DNA from: Mycobacteroides sp. LB1 | GTDB lineage: Bacteria > Actinomycetota > Actinomycetes > Mycobacteriales > Mycobacteriaceae | Assembly: GCF_013449725.1 (NCBI RefSeq) | Contig: NZ_JACCFF010000001.1 | Span: 1,984,001 to 2,048,000 of the forward strand | DNA: 64,000 bases | Direction of reading: 5' to 3' | Part shown: positions 55,895-64,000 of the stretch, in pieces | Position numbering within the stretch: the first letter of the stretch is position 1 | Layout of the letters: each line of letters begins with the position of its first letter | Notes under the pieces: generated by a model | The model's database searches: none | What the model saw: only the letters and a program-made list of their open reading frames with translations | Told to the model about the DNA's origin: nothing | Made by a program: the position numbers and the translations under genes

Positions 55895-56662
55895 GTGTGG
55901 GGTTCAGTACTGGCACTCGTGGTACTGGTGGCTCTCAACCCGATACGTCTCGGTATCACCCTCCTCGTGATCTCGAGGCCACGGCCCGTGCAGAATCTGC
56001 TCGTCTACTGGGCGGGCTGTCTCATAGGTTGTATCCCCGCTGTGGTGGTTCCGTTGACGCTGCTGCATGTCACACCGATGGTCCGATCATTCGCCGAGGG
56101 GGTGGCGGACAGCCCCACCATTCGGCATATTCAACTCGGCATGGGTGTGCTGGCGCTATCGGTGGCAGCGCTGATAGCAGCACGCTCGCGGCGAGCGTCG
56201 AGCGCCAATGCTTTGACCGCGGAGCCAGATAAGCAGACACCGGACCCAATTACGCGACTGCTGGGTCACCCGGAAGGCACTGCGACCGAGGGCGGTTCCG
56301 TGTTCCGCCGGCTGCTGCGCCGGGCCACCAGCGCGTGGGAAAGCGGATCCCTATGGGTCGCGTTCCTGATCGGCTTGGCACTTGGCGGAATCGAACCCGA
56401 TGCGGGTCTGTTCCTCATCGCCATCATCGTGACCTCAGGCGCCACACTCGGGACACAGATCACCGTCGCCATCGTATTCATCATCGGCGTACTGGCGATT
56501 GTCGAACTCACGTTGATCAGTTACCTGGTCGCGCCGACGAAAACCCAAGCGGTCGTGCAACTGCTACATGACTGGGCCTTGACTCACCGTCGAAAGATTC
56601 TGATAGCCATGTGCATAGTGGCTGGGATATCGCTTCTGATCCACGGCATCGGCGGCATCTAA
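55895..56662 (+). CDS. GAP-family lipid-addressing membrane protein (first copy)
   Basis: A 255-residue membrane protein. The start is placed at a GTG at 55895, giving MWGSVLALVVLVALNPIRLG, which matches how GAP/Sap proteins begin; an upstream ATG at 55757 would add a polar, non-conserved leader. Six hydrophobic segments are visible, with the family feature LLVISRPRPVQNLLVYW after the first, and a charged loop rich in Arg, Thr and Pro between the two halves. M. smegmatis Gap is needed to move GPLs to the cell surface, and Sap does so for sulfolipid-1. Here it should work with the MmpL exporter on the NRPS product. A second copy follows after 120 bases. Confidence 0.88.
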   Translation: MWGSVLALVVLVALNPIRLGITLLVISRPRPVQNLLVYWAGCLIGCIPAVVVPLTLLHVTPMVRSFAEGVADSPTIRHIQLGMGVLALSVAALIAARSRRASSANALTAEPDKQTPDPITRLLGHPEGTATEGGSVFRRLLRRATSAWESGSLWVAFLIGLALGGIEPDAGLFLIAIIVTSGATLGTQITVAIVFIIGVLAIVELTLISYLVAPTKTQAVVQLLHDWALTHRRKILIAMCIVAGISLLIHGIGGI

Positions 56663-56782
56663 CTCTCAAAGCCCAGTTGTCTACACGAAACCCATTCGGG
56701 CACAAGGGTTCGCCAAATTGGCGATCGATGTTGCTGATGGCTTTGGTTCTGAATTCCCCAAGAAAGCGCGGTCACATGGGTA

Positions 56783-57580
56783 GTGTTCCGGGCCGTGTGG
56801 GGTCTATTACTCGTGATGGCGATCATGTTCGCGGTCAATCCGGTACTACTTGCCATCATCGTCTTGATGATCTCGCGGCCTCGGCCGGTCCAGAACCTAG
56901 CGGCCTACTGGCTCGGCAGCATGATCGTGAGTCTTGCCGGTCTGCTGATACCGCTGATGGTGTTGCACATAGCGCCATCGTTTCGCTCTTTTGTGGAGGA
57001 TTTGGCGACGCCGGGCAAGAGCCCCACTACTCGGTTCTTCAACCTCGGTATGGGCCTTCTCATGTTGTCAATCGCCGCGGTGATGGCAGTGCGCTCAGCC
57101 CGCCAACGGTCGCGCATACCGGTATCGGCCAGCAACACCGCTGCCCTGACGCAGGATTCGGATACATCGAATCTCATAACATCGCCGTTTGGTAACCCGC
57201 AGGACGCGGCAGCAGAGGGCGGGTCTGTATTTCGGCGGCTGCTCCGCCACCTCCAAAATGCCTGGGAGAACGGGGCACTGTGGGTCGCCTTCGTGTTCGG
57301 GCTCTGCGGGCTTCCGCCACCCATGTTGGTACTCTTCGTACTCACTCCCGTCGTGGCCTCGGGTACACCGATCGGCACACAGATCATCGCCGTCATCCTA
57401 TTTGTCTTCGGGATGTTTGCGATTGTCGAGATCACCCTGGTCAGCTATCTGGCCGCGCCCGCGAAAACTCTTGCGGTACTAAGACCGCTGCACGACTGGG
57501 CGCTGGTTCACCGTCGGCAGATGCTGATCACTATCTTCTCAGTCGCCGGGCTCATTCAGGTAGTCAACGGCATTGCCTGA
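56783..57580 (+). CDS. GAP-family lipid-addressing membrane protein (second copy)
   Basis: A 265-residue paralogue of the preceding gene, with the same layout: NPVLLAIIVLMISRPRPVQNL in the first third, two sets of three hydrophobic segments, and the FRRLLR motif in the central loop (also FRRLLR in copy one). A GTG at 56783 is used; an in-frame GTG at 56795 gives MWGLLLV and aligns better with the start of copy one. Tandem GAP genes point to a pair working together or to two related lipid products. It ends nine bases from the convergent sulfotransferase stop. Cell role as for copy one. Confidence 0.87.
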   Translation: MFRAVWGLLLVMAIMFAVNPVLLAIIVLMISRPRPVQNLAAYWLGSMIVSLAGLLIPLMVLHIAPSFRSFVEDLATPGKSPTTRFFNLGMGLLMLSIAAVMAVRSARQRSRIPVSASNTAALTQDSDTSNLITSPFGNPQDAAAEGGSVFRRLLRHLQNAWENGALWVAFVFGLCGLPPPMLVLFVLTPVVASGTPIGTQIIAVILFVFGMFAIVEITLVSYLAAPAKTLAVLRPLHDWALVHRRQMLITIFSVAGLIQVVNGIA

Positions 57581-57588
57581 GTGGCCGG

Positions 57589-58545
57589 TCAGGCCCACGT
57601 CCCACGGCGCCCGTTGGCGGTCGCCATGATCTCGTAGATCAGCTTCATCATCGACGGCCGGGTACGCCGGCTGAGTTTGTGGAATCGCTGGTAATCCTCA
57701 AACATCGTGCGGAAACCGCGTTCGCTTATCCGATACGCCTCGAGAACGTGATCCAGTGCAGCTTGATCCCAGGACTCGTCGCGCGCGGCTGCGCACAGTG
57801 CCTCATAGACCACGGAAATCCAGTCAGTGCCGAAAGGCTCTGTCACTGGGCCGCAGTATCTCTGGCGCCGTAGATCTGTTTCGAGGAACTCCTCGATCGC
57901 CACCTCATCCTGGGTATCGAGGTTGACCCCGAGCGCTACTGAAATCCGCTTCACTTCGCGACGCCAGTCCTCAAGGAGGTTCGTGTACCCCACGAATACG
58001 CGCGGCACGTCGCGTGTGTCTGCCTCGGCCAGCAGATTGAATTTCAGCCACAGCGCACTCGAGAACTCCGACGAGGCTGCGGCCTGCGCCGCAACCGAGG
58101 CGATGACCTCGGTCGGGTGGCGCACCGCTATTGCAGTCGCCACATCGAATCCCGCCAAGCGTGCCGCTTCAAACCACATGCCGGACAGCAGATTTATTCG
58201 CGGGTCTTTGATGATCACCAGTGGCGCGGGCGGCAGCGTTGTCAGAAAGGCCCGGATCTCGTCGATGCACGCGGCCTTCTCGTCTGCGTCAAACGCACCT
58301 TCCTCTTGTAGACGCAATGTCGTATCAAACCTCGAGCTGCCGTTGCGATGAAGGATCCTCTCGTTGAGGATGATTGCTTTGCGTGGCTCCCAATAACCAC
58401 GCGGATTGGCCGGGTTGGCGCCCGCGAGCGCCGACGGGAGGGCGCCACCGCACAGCGAGAGAACTCGGGTAATCGCCGAGGTTCCGGACCGGGCCATGCC
58501 CAATACGAACAGAACAACAGGGCGGCCCTGCTTATCCGAGGTCAC
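57589..58545 (-). CDS. Sulfotransferase family protein
   Basis: Using a GTG at 58545 the product is 318 residues; an ATG at 58683 would add a basic, low-complexity leader. The PAPS-binding 5'-phosphosulfate loop is near the N-terminus: LFVLGMARSGTSAITRVLSL. KDPRINLL follows in the position where family members have the KDPR/3'-phosphate contact. Family knowledge: such enzymes transfer sulfate from PAPS to hydroxyl or sugar acceptors; mycobacterial examples sulfate trehalose (Stf0) or other lipids. Its place between the GAP pair and a methyltransferase suggests that the NRPS-derived glycolipopeptide, or one of its sugars, is sulfated. That target is an inference. Confidence 0.87.
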   Translation of the reverse strand: MTSDKQGRPVVLFVLGMARSGTSAITRVLSLCGGALPSALAGANPANPRGYWEPRKAIILNERILHRNGSSRFDTTLRLQEEGAFDADEKAACIDEIRAFLTTLPPAPLVIIKDPRINLLSGMWFEAARLAGFDVATAIAVRHPTEVIASVAAQAAASSEFSSALWLKFNLLAEADTRDVPRVFVGYTNLLEDWRREVKRISVALGVNLDTQDEVAIEEFLETDLRRQRYCGPVTEPFGTDWISVVYEALCAAARDESWDQAALDHVLEAYRISERGFRTMFEDYQRFHKLSRRTRPSMMKLIYEIMATANGRRGTWA

Positions 58546-58734
58546 GAGCACAACTTTGCACTCGATGTCACACACCGCGCAGGAGCGTCGTGCTGCACCA
58601 TGAGATCCTCCAGCGATAGACCGGTCTGGTCCTGGCAGTACACCCGACCAGAACGAGTTGCGCGGCGTAATGGACTGTCGCACATTGAATCATGCGTGTG
58701 TAACACATGTGATGACATCGCGGTGATCGGCCTC

Positions 58735-59517
58735 TCAACCGGTTTGCCGAGAACGGCTGGCAACTACCACCGTCGGAGCCAGCCCTCGCCGGGTCCGGAA
58801 TTCGACGGTGATGGCTGGATCGGCATGTTGAGCGAGCGCACGCAGCGCCGACGGGCTATAGGCGCGAAGGGAGCTGATAAACCCGTCGTGCTGCAGCGGC
58901 GAGAGCCTGGTGAGCGGCAGCACCACCGCCAACAACGCGATGTGGAGCGGCACCGGCGGCCTGGGGAGGTCGACGATCAACAGCTTCCTCGCCGCCCTCG
59001 TCCCCGCGGCGAACACCTGGGCGGCGAGTTCAGGCGAAAGATGGTGCAGCGACAGCGCAAATACCGCGAGGTCGTAATGCCCTTCCGGGGCATCGATTTC
59101 GGTGGCATCCATTTCTCGCACTGTTGCGCGCGGGTGACTGCCGAGATCGCCCGCGATCGCCGTGGCCACAAAAGTGGGATCGATATCGGTGATCGTCAGC
59201 TGCGCAGTGGGGTGCATCTCCAGTAACTTGCGTGACAACCCGCCAAGGCCGGCACCAAGTTCCAAGATCTTCGGAGAGCGCACATCGGCCACCTCGCGAA
59301 GCGCCAGCCGGGCACATTTTTCATGGACGCCGATCCATCGTCGCCGCCCGGCACGGTCGAGCGAGTACATGACCTTGCGCTTCAGCTCGTCGACGTCGTC
59401 GCGGTCCAGGTATTCCAGCCGATCGGTCTGCAACCTCCGGTCCAGCCACGAAGCGTTCGGGCCACCCCGAGGCATGCTCGAAATGTCGCGGGCTCTGCTA
59501 TCCACGTAGAACATCAT
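58735..59517 (-). CDS. Class I SAM-dependent methyltransferase
   Basis: A 260-residue methyltransferase with motif I ILELGAGLGGLSRKLLE, an acidic LTITDIDPTFV in motif II, and FALSLHHL in the usual post-II position. There is no N-terminal zinc domain, which distinguishes it from the methyltransferase at 54746. Two in-frame ATG codons (59517 and 59514) open the frame. It is upstream of the sulfotransferase on the same strand with a 189-base gap. The C-terminal half (HIALLAVVLPLTRLSP) is hydrophobic and could touch the membrane or a lipid acceptor. Likely an O-methylation step in tailoring; acceptor unknown. Confidence 0.85.
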   Translation of the reverse strand: MMFYVDSRARDISSMPRGGPNASWLDRRLQTDRLEYLDRDDVDELKRKVMYSLDRAGRRRWIGVHEKCARLALREVADVRSPKILELGAGLGGLSRKLLEMHPTAQLTITDIDPTFVATAIAGDLGSHPRATVREMDATEIDAPEGHYDLAVFALSLHHLSPELAAQVFAAGTRAARKLLIVDLPRPPVPLHIALLAVVLPLTRLSPLQHDGFISSLRAYSPSALRALAQHADPAITVEFRTRRGLAPTVVVASRSRQTG

Positions 59518-59846
59518 GGATCATGGCGGTGCCGCTCGACACGACAGTCACAAAATCAAACACGGCGGTCACAATTCAAAGCAGCGAAACTGATTGTGGT
59601 GGCGCAGATCTGGGTCCACCCGTCAACCAGAACAGCATGCGGCCGCGGTGAGGAAGATTCCACCACGACATCTCCACCGAGCGGCTAGGCTCCCGACCTA
59701 TTCGATCAATGTGGGCCCGACGGTGCTGGGCTGGACTCCTGGACTTCCTCGCTCGAGTCTTCCGCGGCACCGCGCCGACTCACCGGCCACTGAGCAACCG
59801 CAGCGTGACACCGTGAACGCGCGTAGAGAACGAAGGAGTCTGATCG
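59518..59846. promoter_or_regulatory. Divergent intergenic region, methyltransferase/acyltransferase promoters
   Basis: About 330 bases between the minus-strand methyltransferase and the plus-strand acyltransferase. It presumably holds promoters for both directions. The only clear element is GAAGGAG at about 59831-59838 as the ribosome site of the acyltransferase. No palindrome or repeat stood out. Confidence 0.45.
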
Positions 59847-61262
59847 GTGCCTGGGCAGATACGTCGTGTGCGCGAAACCCTGAACAAACGTCGCGCTTCG
59901 AAAGCTGCTGCGCAGCCGGATAACCGACTCGCCTTGGCGGATGAAGCACTAGTGGCTGAGCATCGCGCCGCCGGCATGAACGTGATCATTCAGGTTACGT
60001 GGCTATACGGGCACGATGTCGACCTCGATGCGCTGCGGCGCTTTCATCGCAATCTCGGTCAAGGTTTGTTGGGCCGGCGCATCGAGCGTCCAGCACTTCC
60101 GATCGCCCGGCATCGGTGGGTGGCAGATCATGGGCAATCGGATATCGAGATCGCTCAGCATGCCCGTCCACGGGTCGAGTTCAGCGACTGGGTCGATGAA
60201 CGCTCACAGGTGCGTATCGACCCCGAATCCGGGCCCGGCTGGCATATCGGCGTCCTTCCCTTAAAAGACGGCACAACCGCGATCAGCCTGGTGCTTTCGC
60301 ATAACCTGATCGACGGCCTCGGGCTCGCGCTCGTGATAGTCGAAGCGGCCCTGGGCAAGACACGCGATCTTGGTTACCCGTCACCGTTGTCACGCACTCG
60401 ACTGCGCGCAGTGGGCCAGGACGCCCGGCAAACGGCGCGTGACGTACCCAAGGTCGCCCGGGCGCTTGTGACGGCAGTAAAACTGGCCCGGAAACAGGCG
60501 CGTGACAAGAGTGGGAACGAGCATTCACCGGCACCGCAACCACCCGCTTTCAACGCGGCCGTCGCCGATGACACTGTGCTCGTACCGGCCATCACAATCT
60601 ATGTCGAGCTAGACAATTGGGATGCCCGTGCGGAAGCTCTTGGCGGCGCGAGTCATACGCTCGCTGCGGCCTTTGCCGCCAAGCTCGGGGAACGGATCGG
60701 GCGTCGACGCTCAGCTGACGGCGCAGTCACCTTGCAAATCCCCATCAGCGACCGCACAGAGGAAGACACCCGTGCGATGGCGCTGTCGTATGCCCGCGTC
60801 AGTATCGACCCCGCTTCGCTCACAACGGATCTGCGTGACGTTCGAGCCGCCGTCAAACAGACGCTGACCACCCTGAAGGAGACGTCGGACGATTCGAAGC
60901 AACTCCTGTGGCTGCCCTCGTTCGCGCCGAAGCGAACGCTGAAGCGGATGGTGACCAGAATCCCCGCCGACCCCGATCAGTCTGTGTTTTGTTCTTACCT
61001 CGGCGATCTCAGCACGTTCATCGGCTACCCAGCGGGCACCATGGCCGACTTCCAAAATGCACGTGCGACCGGGCAACGCGAAAGACGACAGTTGCTTGAA
61101 CGAACCGGCGGTCGAATGTTCATACTGTCCGGGCGCCTCAACGGGAAGATCTTCATCAGCGTCGGCGCCTACCAACCGGGCGCGACCAATACGAAAGCCG
61201 CTTTATGTGAGCTGGCCGGGCTCACGCTGGCCGATTTCGGCCTGACCGGCGAGATCCACTGA
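59847..61262 (+). CDS. Condensation-fold (PapA / wax-ester-synthase-like) acyltransferase
   Basis: A 471-residue protein from a GTG at 59847 preceded by GAAGGAG. It has the two-lobed condensation/WS-DGAT-like layout: N-terminal lobe with the active-site motif SHNLIDGLGLAL (a HNxxxDG variant of HHxxxDG), and a C-terminal lobe with VFCSYLGDLSTFIG and MFILSGRLNGKIFISVGAYQ. The first His of the usual pair is replaced by Ser-His-Asn. In that pattern His remains as the catalytic base. Such enzymes move acyl groups from CoA or a carrier onto hydroxyls; PapA-type enzymes acylate mycobacterial surface lipids. Here it could acylate a sugar of the glycolipopeptide, like Atf in the GPL pathway. Confidence 0.85.
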   Translation: MPGQIRRVRETLNKRRASKAAAQPDNRLALADEALVAEHRAAGMNVIIQVTWLYGHDVDLDALRRFHRNLGQGLLGRRIERPALPIARHRWVADHGQSDIEIAQHARPRVEFSDWVDERSQVRIDPESGPGWHIGVLPLKDGTTAISLVLSHNLIDGLGLALVIVEAALGKTRDLGYPSPLSRTRLRAVGQDARQTARDVPKVARALVTAVKLARKQARDKSGNEHSPAPQPPAFNAAVADDTVLVPAITIYVELDNWDARAEALGGASHTLAAAFAAKLGERIGRRRSADGAVTLQIPISDRTEEDTRAMALSYARVSIDPASLTTDLRDVRAAVKQTLTTLKETSDDSKQLLWLPSFAPKRTLKRMVTRIPADPDQSVFCSYLGDLSTFIGYPAGTMADFQNARATGQRERRQLLERTGGRMFILSGRLNGKIFISVGAYQPGATNTKAALCELAGLTLADFGLTGEIH

Positions 61263-61301
61263 CCAATCGGACGCAGCCAAAGAGGCTCACGCCCAATCTG
61301 G

Positions 61302-61640
61302 TCAGAAGTTGTGACAGGTCTTGTAGGCCTGTTCCATTACTCCCAGATACGGCTGGAAGGCTGGGGCGTTCGCCACATCTTGGGCAGTCTGTGCCCGCTT
61401 GTCCGGCCCGGCCGCAAGGAACTCACGCAGGCCGCGTTGCAGTATCGGTGATTGAGCGAATGCCTTACCGAACTGCGGGTCTTGCGCATTGAGCGCAGCC
61501 ACCACTTGCGGATAGCTGCATGTTGTGTTGATGGCCAAATCCAGATCGGGGTCCGCGGAGGCGATCCCGACACCGGCGCTCAGCGAAAACGCCAGTGCCC
61601 CAAGTCCGGCGGCCACGTTGACCATTGACGGACGAAACAT
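61302..61640 (-). CDS. Small secreted hemophore-like protein (Rv0203/Rv1174c type)
   Basis: A 112-residue protein from the ATG at 61640 (GGAAGG ten bases upstream; a GTG at 61646 is the alternative). A signal peptide ends near ASA at about residue 30. The mature part begins DPDLDLAINTTCSYPQVVAAL and ends in CHNF, with two cysteines that would form the family's disulfide and a helical middle. This matches the hemophore-related small proteins of mycobacteria by memory. Its position between the acyltransferase and MmpL is convergent with the former. It may be unrelated to the lipopeptide pathway. Heme binding is known for only some family members. Confidence 0.75.
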   Translation of the reverse strand: MFRPSMVNVAAGLGALAFSLSAGVGIASADPDLDLAINTTCSYPQVVAALNAQDPQFGKAFAQSPILQRGLREFLAAGPDKRAQTAQDVANAPAFQPYLGVMEQAYKTCHNF

Positions 61641-61750
61641 ATGCACAGATCCTTCCTACTGATACTTCTCAACCATTCCGACCCTAATGGGCCAAACTTG
61701 ATGTCACCCGCGCTTTACCCGGTCCGTCATAAGTCAACTCCAACAAGAAC

Positions 61751-64000
61751 TTAGGCATCTTGCGTAACCAGAAGACCAGGGGCCGCCGAATCCTGCGATC
61801 CGCCGGCAGGGCGTTGACGTACCTGCTGTGGCCACCAGAACCAGCGCCCCAGCAGCGCGGCGATCGCGGGAGTCATGAACGCGCGCACCACCAACGTGTC
61901 GAACAACAGACCGATACCGATGGTCGAACCCACCTGTCCGATGACGCGCAGGTCGCTGACCACCATCGACAACATGGTGAACGCGAAGACGAGACCCGCG
62001 GTTGTCACCACCTTGCCGGTTCCGCCCATGGCCCGGATGATGCCGGTATTGATACCGGCGCCTATCTCTTCTTTCATCCGTGACACCAGCAGCAGGTTGT
62101 AGTCGGAACCGACCGCCAGAAGAATAATCACGGACATCGCCAGCACGAGCCAGTGCAATTCCATACCGAGGATGTTCTGCCAGATGAGCACCGAGAGCCC
62201 AAATGCCGCACCCAACGAAAGTGCCACTGTCCCAACGATAACCAGCGCCGCGACGAAACTTCGCGTCATGATCAGCATGATCCCGAAAATGAGACAGAGC
62301 GCCGCAACGCCGGCAATCAAGAGATCGTAGGCAGACCCGTCGCGTAGGTCCTTGAATGTCGCCGCGGTCCCGGCAAGGTGAATCTTGGCGTTCTCCAGCG
62401 GCGTCACCTTGAGCGCCTCCTCGGCCGCCGACCGCACCGCATCCACCCGCGAAAGGCCCTCCGGCGTCCCAGGATCGCCTCGATACGTCAGGATCAGACG
62501 TACAGCCTTCCCGTCCGGTGAAAAGAACAAGGACATGGCGCGTTTGAAGCTCTCGTTCTCGAAAACCTCTGGCGGCAGATAGAACGAGTCGTCGTTTTGG
62601 GCGCCGTCGTAGATCTTTCCCATCGAGGTGGCGTTGGCCGCCGTTTCGTCGATCAGCGCAAACATCCCCGACATGGTGCTGTGCATGGTCAGCATCATGG
62701 CGCGCATTGCCTTCATGGTCGTGATCATCGGCGGGAACAGGGCAATCAACTCCCGTTGAAGCCCGTCCATCTGCTCTACGCGCGCGAGGATCTGGTGCGT
62801 CTGATCACTCAGCTGGTCGGTACCGTCAAGTGCCTGAAATATGGATCTGACCCCGAAGCACATCGGAATGGTTTCGCAGTGCTTCTCCCAATACAGGTAA
62901 TTGCGAAGCGGTCTGAAGAAGTCGTCGAAGTCTGCAATGTAGTTCCGCAACCGGTCAACGGTCGCCGTCAGTTCCCTGTTCATGACGACCGTCTCGTGGG
63001 TGATACCGGAGATGTTGCGCATCAGATCGTAGGTGTGCTGCATTTGATTGATCATCTTCGCCATGCCGTCGGCCTGTTTCAGCATGTCTTCCATGCGGTC
63101 TTTCCCAAACGGCAGGATCTGGAGCATGCCGGCGCTCTGCAGGCTGATCTGGAACGGAATCGAAGTACGTTCGATCGGGCTGCCCTCGGGTCGAGTGATG
63201 CTCTGCACCATCGAAATACCCGGCACGGCGTAGAGGCCCTTGGCCAGTTTGTGCAGAACCACGAAGTCTGCCGGATTGCGCATATCGTGGTCCGCCTCGA
63301 GGATCAGAACGTCGGGCGTCATTCGCGACTCGGGAAAGTGCCGCTCGGCGGCCGCATAGCCCACATTGGCTGGAATGTCTTGGGGCACATACAGTCGATC
63401 GTCATAGCTGGTCTTGTATCCCGGAAGCGCCAACAGGCCGATAAGCACGACAGCGCATGCCGCGGCGAGGATGGGCACGGGCCACCGAACGATCGCCGTG
63501 CCAACCCAGCGCCATCGACGGACCATCATCTTCCGCTTAGGCTCGAACAGCTCAAAACGGCTGCCTAACGCAATAACTGCCGGAACCAGCGTGACAGCCA
63601 CGGCAACCGCAACAACCATTCCCACCGCGGCGGGAATGCCCATGGTTTGAAAATAGGGCAGCCGGGTAAAACTTAGACAGAAAATTGCTCCCGCAATCGT
63701 CAGCCCGGAGGCCACGACCACCTTGGCGACGCTGCTATAGGTGGTATAGAACGCCGTTTCGCGATCCTCGCCGGCCTGACGCGCTTCGTGATATCGCCCG
63801 ATGAAGAATATGCCGTAGTCCGTGCCGACGGCGATCCCGAGTGACACCAGCAGGTTGACCGCGAAGGTCGAAAGTCCAATGACACCATGGTCGCCCAGGA
63901 GCGCGACGATGCCCCGCGCCGCCTGCACTTGTACTCCCACCATGATCAGCAGAAGAACCACCGTGACAATCGAGCGGTATACAAAAAGCAACACCGTGAG
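61751..64000 (-). CDS. MmpL-family RND lipid exporter (5' end outside the window)
   Basis: About 749 residues to the window edge; the frame stays open beyond the ATG at 63994, and family members have about 950 residues, so some 200 N-terminal residues are missing. Seen: [22 protein letters not shown] in the first membrane block, a long extracytoplasmic domain with [12 protein letters not shown] and [20 protein letters not shown], and the second membrane block [16 protein letters not shown]. Those two GTDY and GSDY motifs carry the proton-relay aspartate-tyrosine pair. MmpL4-type proteins export GPLs. No MmpS partner is visible in the window. It most likely exports the lipopeptide made by the NRPS. 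Confidence 0.93.
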   Translation of the reverse strand, partial: LTVLLFVYRSIVTVVLLLIMVGVQVQAARGIVALLGDHGVIGLSTFAVNLLVSLGIAVGTDYGIFFIGRYHEARQAGEDRETAFYTTYSSVAKVVVASGLTIAGAIFCLSFTRLPYFQTMGIPAAVGMVVAVAVAVTLVPAVIALGSRFELFEPKRKMMVRRWRWVGTAIVRWPVPILAAACAVVLIGLLALPGYKTSYDDRLYVPQDIPANVGYAAAERHFPESRMTPDVLILEADHDMRNPADFVVLHKLAKGLYAVPGISMVQSITRPEGSPIERTSIPFQISLQSAGMLQILPFGKDRMEDMLKQADGMAKMINQMQHTYDLMRNISGITHETVVMNRELTATVDRLRNYIADFDDFFRPLRNYLYWEKHCETIPMCFGVRSIFQALDGTDQLSDQTHQILARVEQMDGLQRELIALFPPMITTMKAMRAMMLTMHSTMSGMFALIDETAANATSMGKIYDGAQNDDSFYLPPEVFENESFKRAMSLFFSPDGKAVRLILTYRGDPGTPEGLSRVDAVRSAAEEALKVTPLENAKIHLAGTAATFKDLRDGSAYDLLIAGVAALCLIFGIMLIMTRSFVAALVIVGTVALSLGAAFGLSVLIWQNILGMELHWLVLAMSVIILLAVGSDYNLLLVSRMKEEIGAGINTGIIRAMGGTGKVVTTAGLVFAFTMLSMVVSDLRVIGQVGSTIGIGLLFDTLVVRAFMTPAIAALLGRWFWWPQQVRQRPAGGSQDSAAPGLLVTQDA

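Noticed and set aside
57265-57880. 197-residue plus-strand frame spanning the end of the second GAP gene and the sulfotransferase 3' end
   Set aside because: It is antisense to the sulfotransferase and out of frame with GAP, with no family resemblance.
16325-64000. Canonical GPL locus (mps1-mps2-gap)
   Set aside because: Gene families match GPL synthesis, but the NRPS has eight A domains and a different domain order, and the terminal module lacks an A domain and thioesterase; naming genes mps1/mps2 would be misleading.

Overview
The window looks like a chromosomal segment of a rapidly growing mycobacterium, most likely the Mycobacteroides abscessus-chelonae-salmoniphilum group. This rests on the high GC content, an MmpL transporter, two GAP (lipid-addressing) membrane proteins, glycosyltransferases of the glycopeptidolipid (GPL) Gtf type, an MbtH protein, a small secreted hemophore-like protein, and an alpha/beta-hydrolase-fold 2,4-dioxygenase resembling the quinolone-degrading AqdC known from M. 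abscessus. Species assignment is inference. No rRNA, tRNA, CRISPR array or intact transposase was recognised.

Left region (1-5910, minus strand): a compact seven-gene operon with overlaps at most junctions, in transcription order LuxE-like acyl-protein synthetase, IscU-like protein, cysteine desulfurase, FtsX-type ABC permease, ABC ATPase, acyl carrier protein, and a fatty acid-AMP-ligase-like enzyme cut by the window edge. Acyl activation, sulfur mobilisation and export in one operon suggest an uncharacterised pathway for a sulfur-containing acyl product. Middle region (6021-17014): an acyl-CoA carboxylase beta chain, a secreted protein, a flavin-type oxidoreductase, the AqdC-like dioxygenase, then a scarred stretch (9850-11500) with SDR and nitronate monooxygenase relics, a NlpC/P60 gene and repeated 13-bp sequences. 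After it come two tiny secreted proteins, a TetR regulator with a glycosyltransferase, a frameshifted SnoaL-like gene, a nitrilase-family enzyme with a small membrane protein, and an ICMT-like methyltransferase.

Main feature (16325-64000): a very large lipopeptide locus. On the minus strand, MbtH is followed by an 8129-residue NRPS, a 2726-residue NRPS and the ICMT-like methyltransferase. The NRPSs read Cstart-A-T-E / C-A-T / C-A-T-E / C-A-T / C-A-T / C-A-T-E / C | A-T / C-A-T-E / C-T: eight adenylation domains, four epimerases, no thioesterase or reductase. The last module has lost its A domain. The two NRPS genes appear to be one ancestral gene split inside the C7-A7 linker by a 23-bp insertion that supplies a stop, a Shine-Dalgarno sequence and a GTG start. 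Three A domains carry a Thr-like code. Beyond MbtH lie a P450, two paralogous GPL-type glycosyltransferases, a methyltransferase, two GAP proteins, a sulfotransferase, a second methyltransferase, a PapA-like acyltransferase, a hemophore-like protein and an MmpL exporter. Together these suggest an N-acylated octapeptide or longer, with several D-residues, decorated by sugars, methyl, acyl and possibly sulfate groups and exported to the cell surface. It is GPL-like in logic but differs in module number from the canonical Mps1/Mps2 GPL system.
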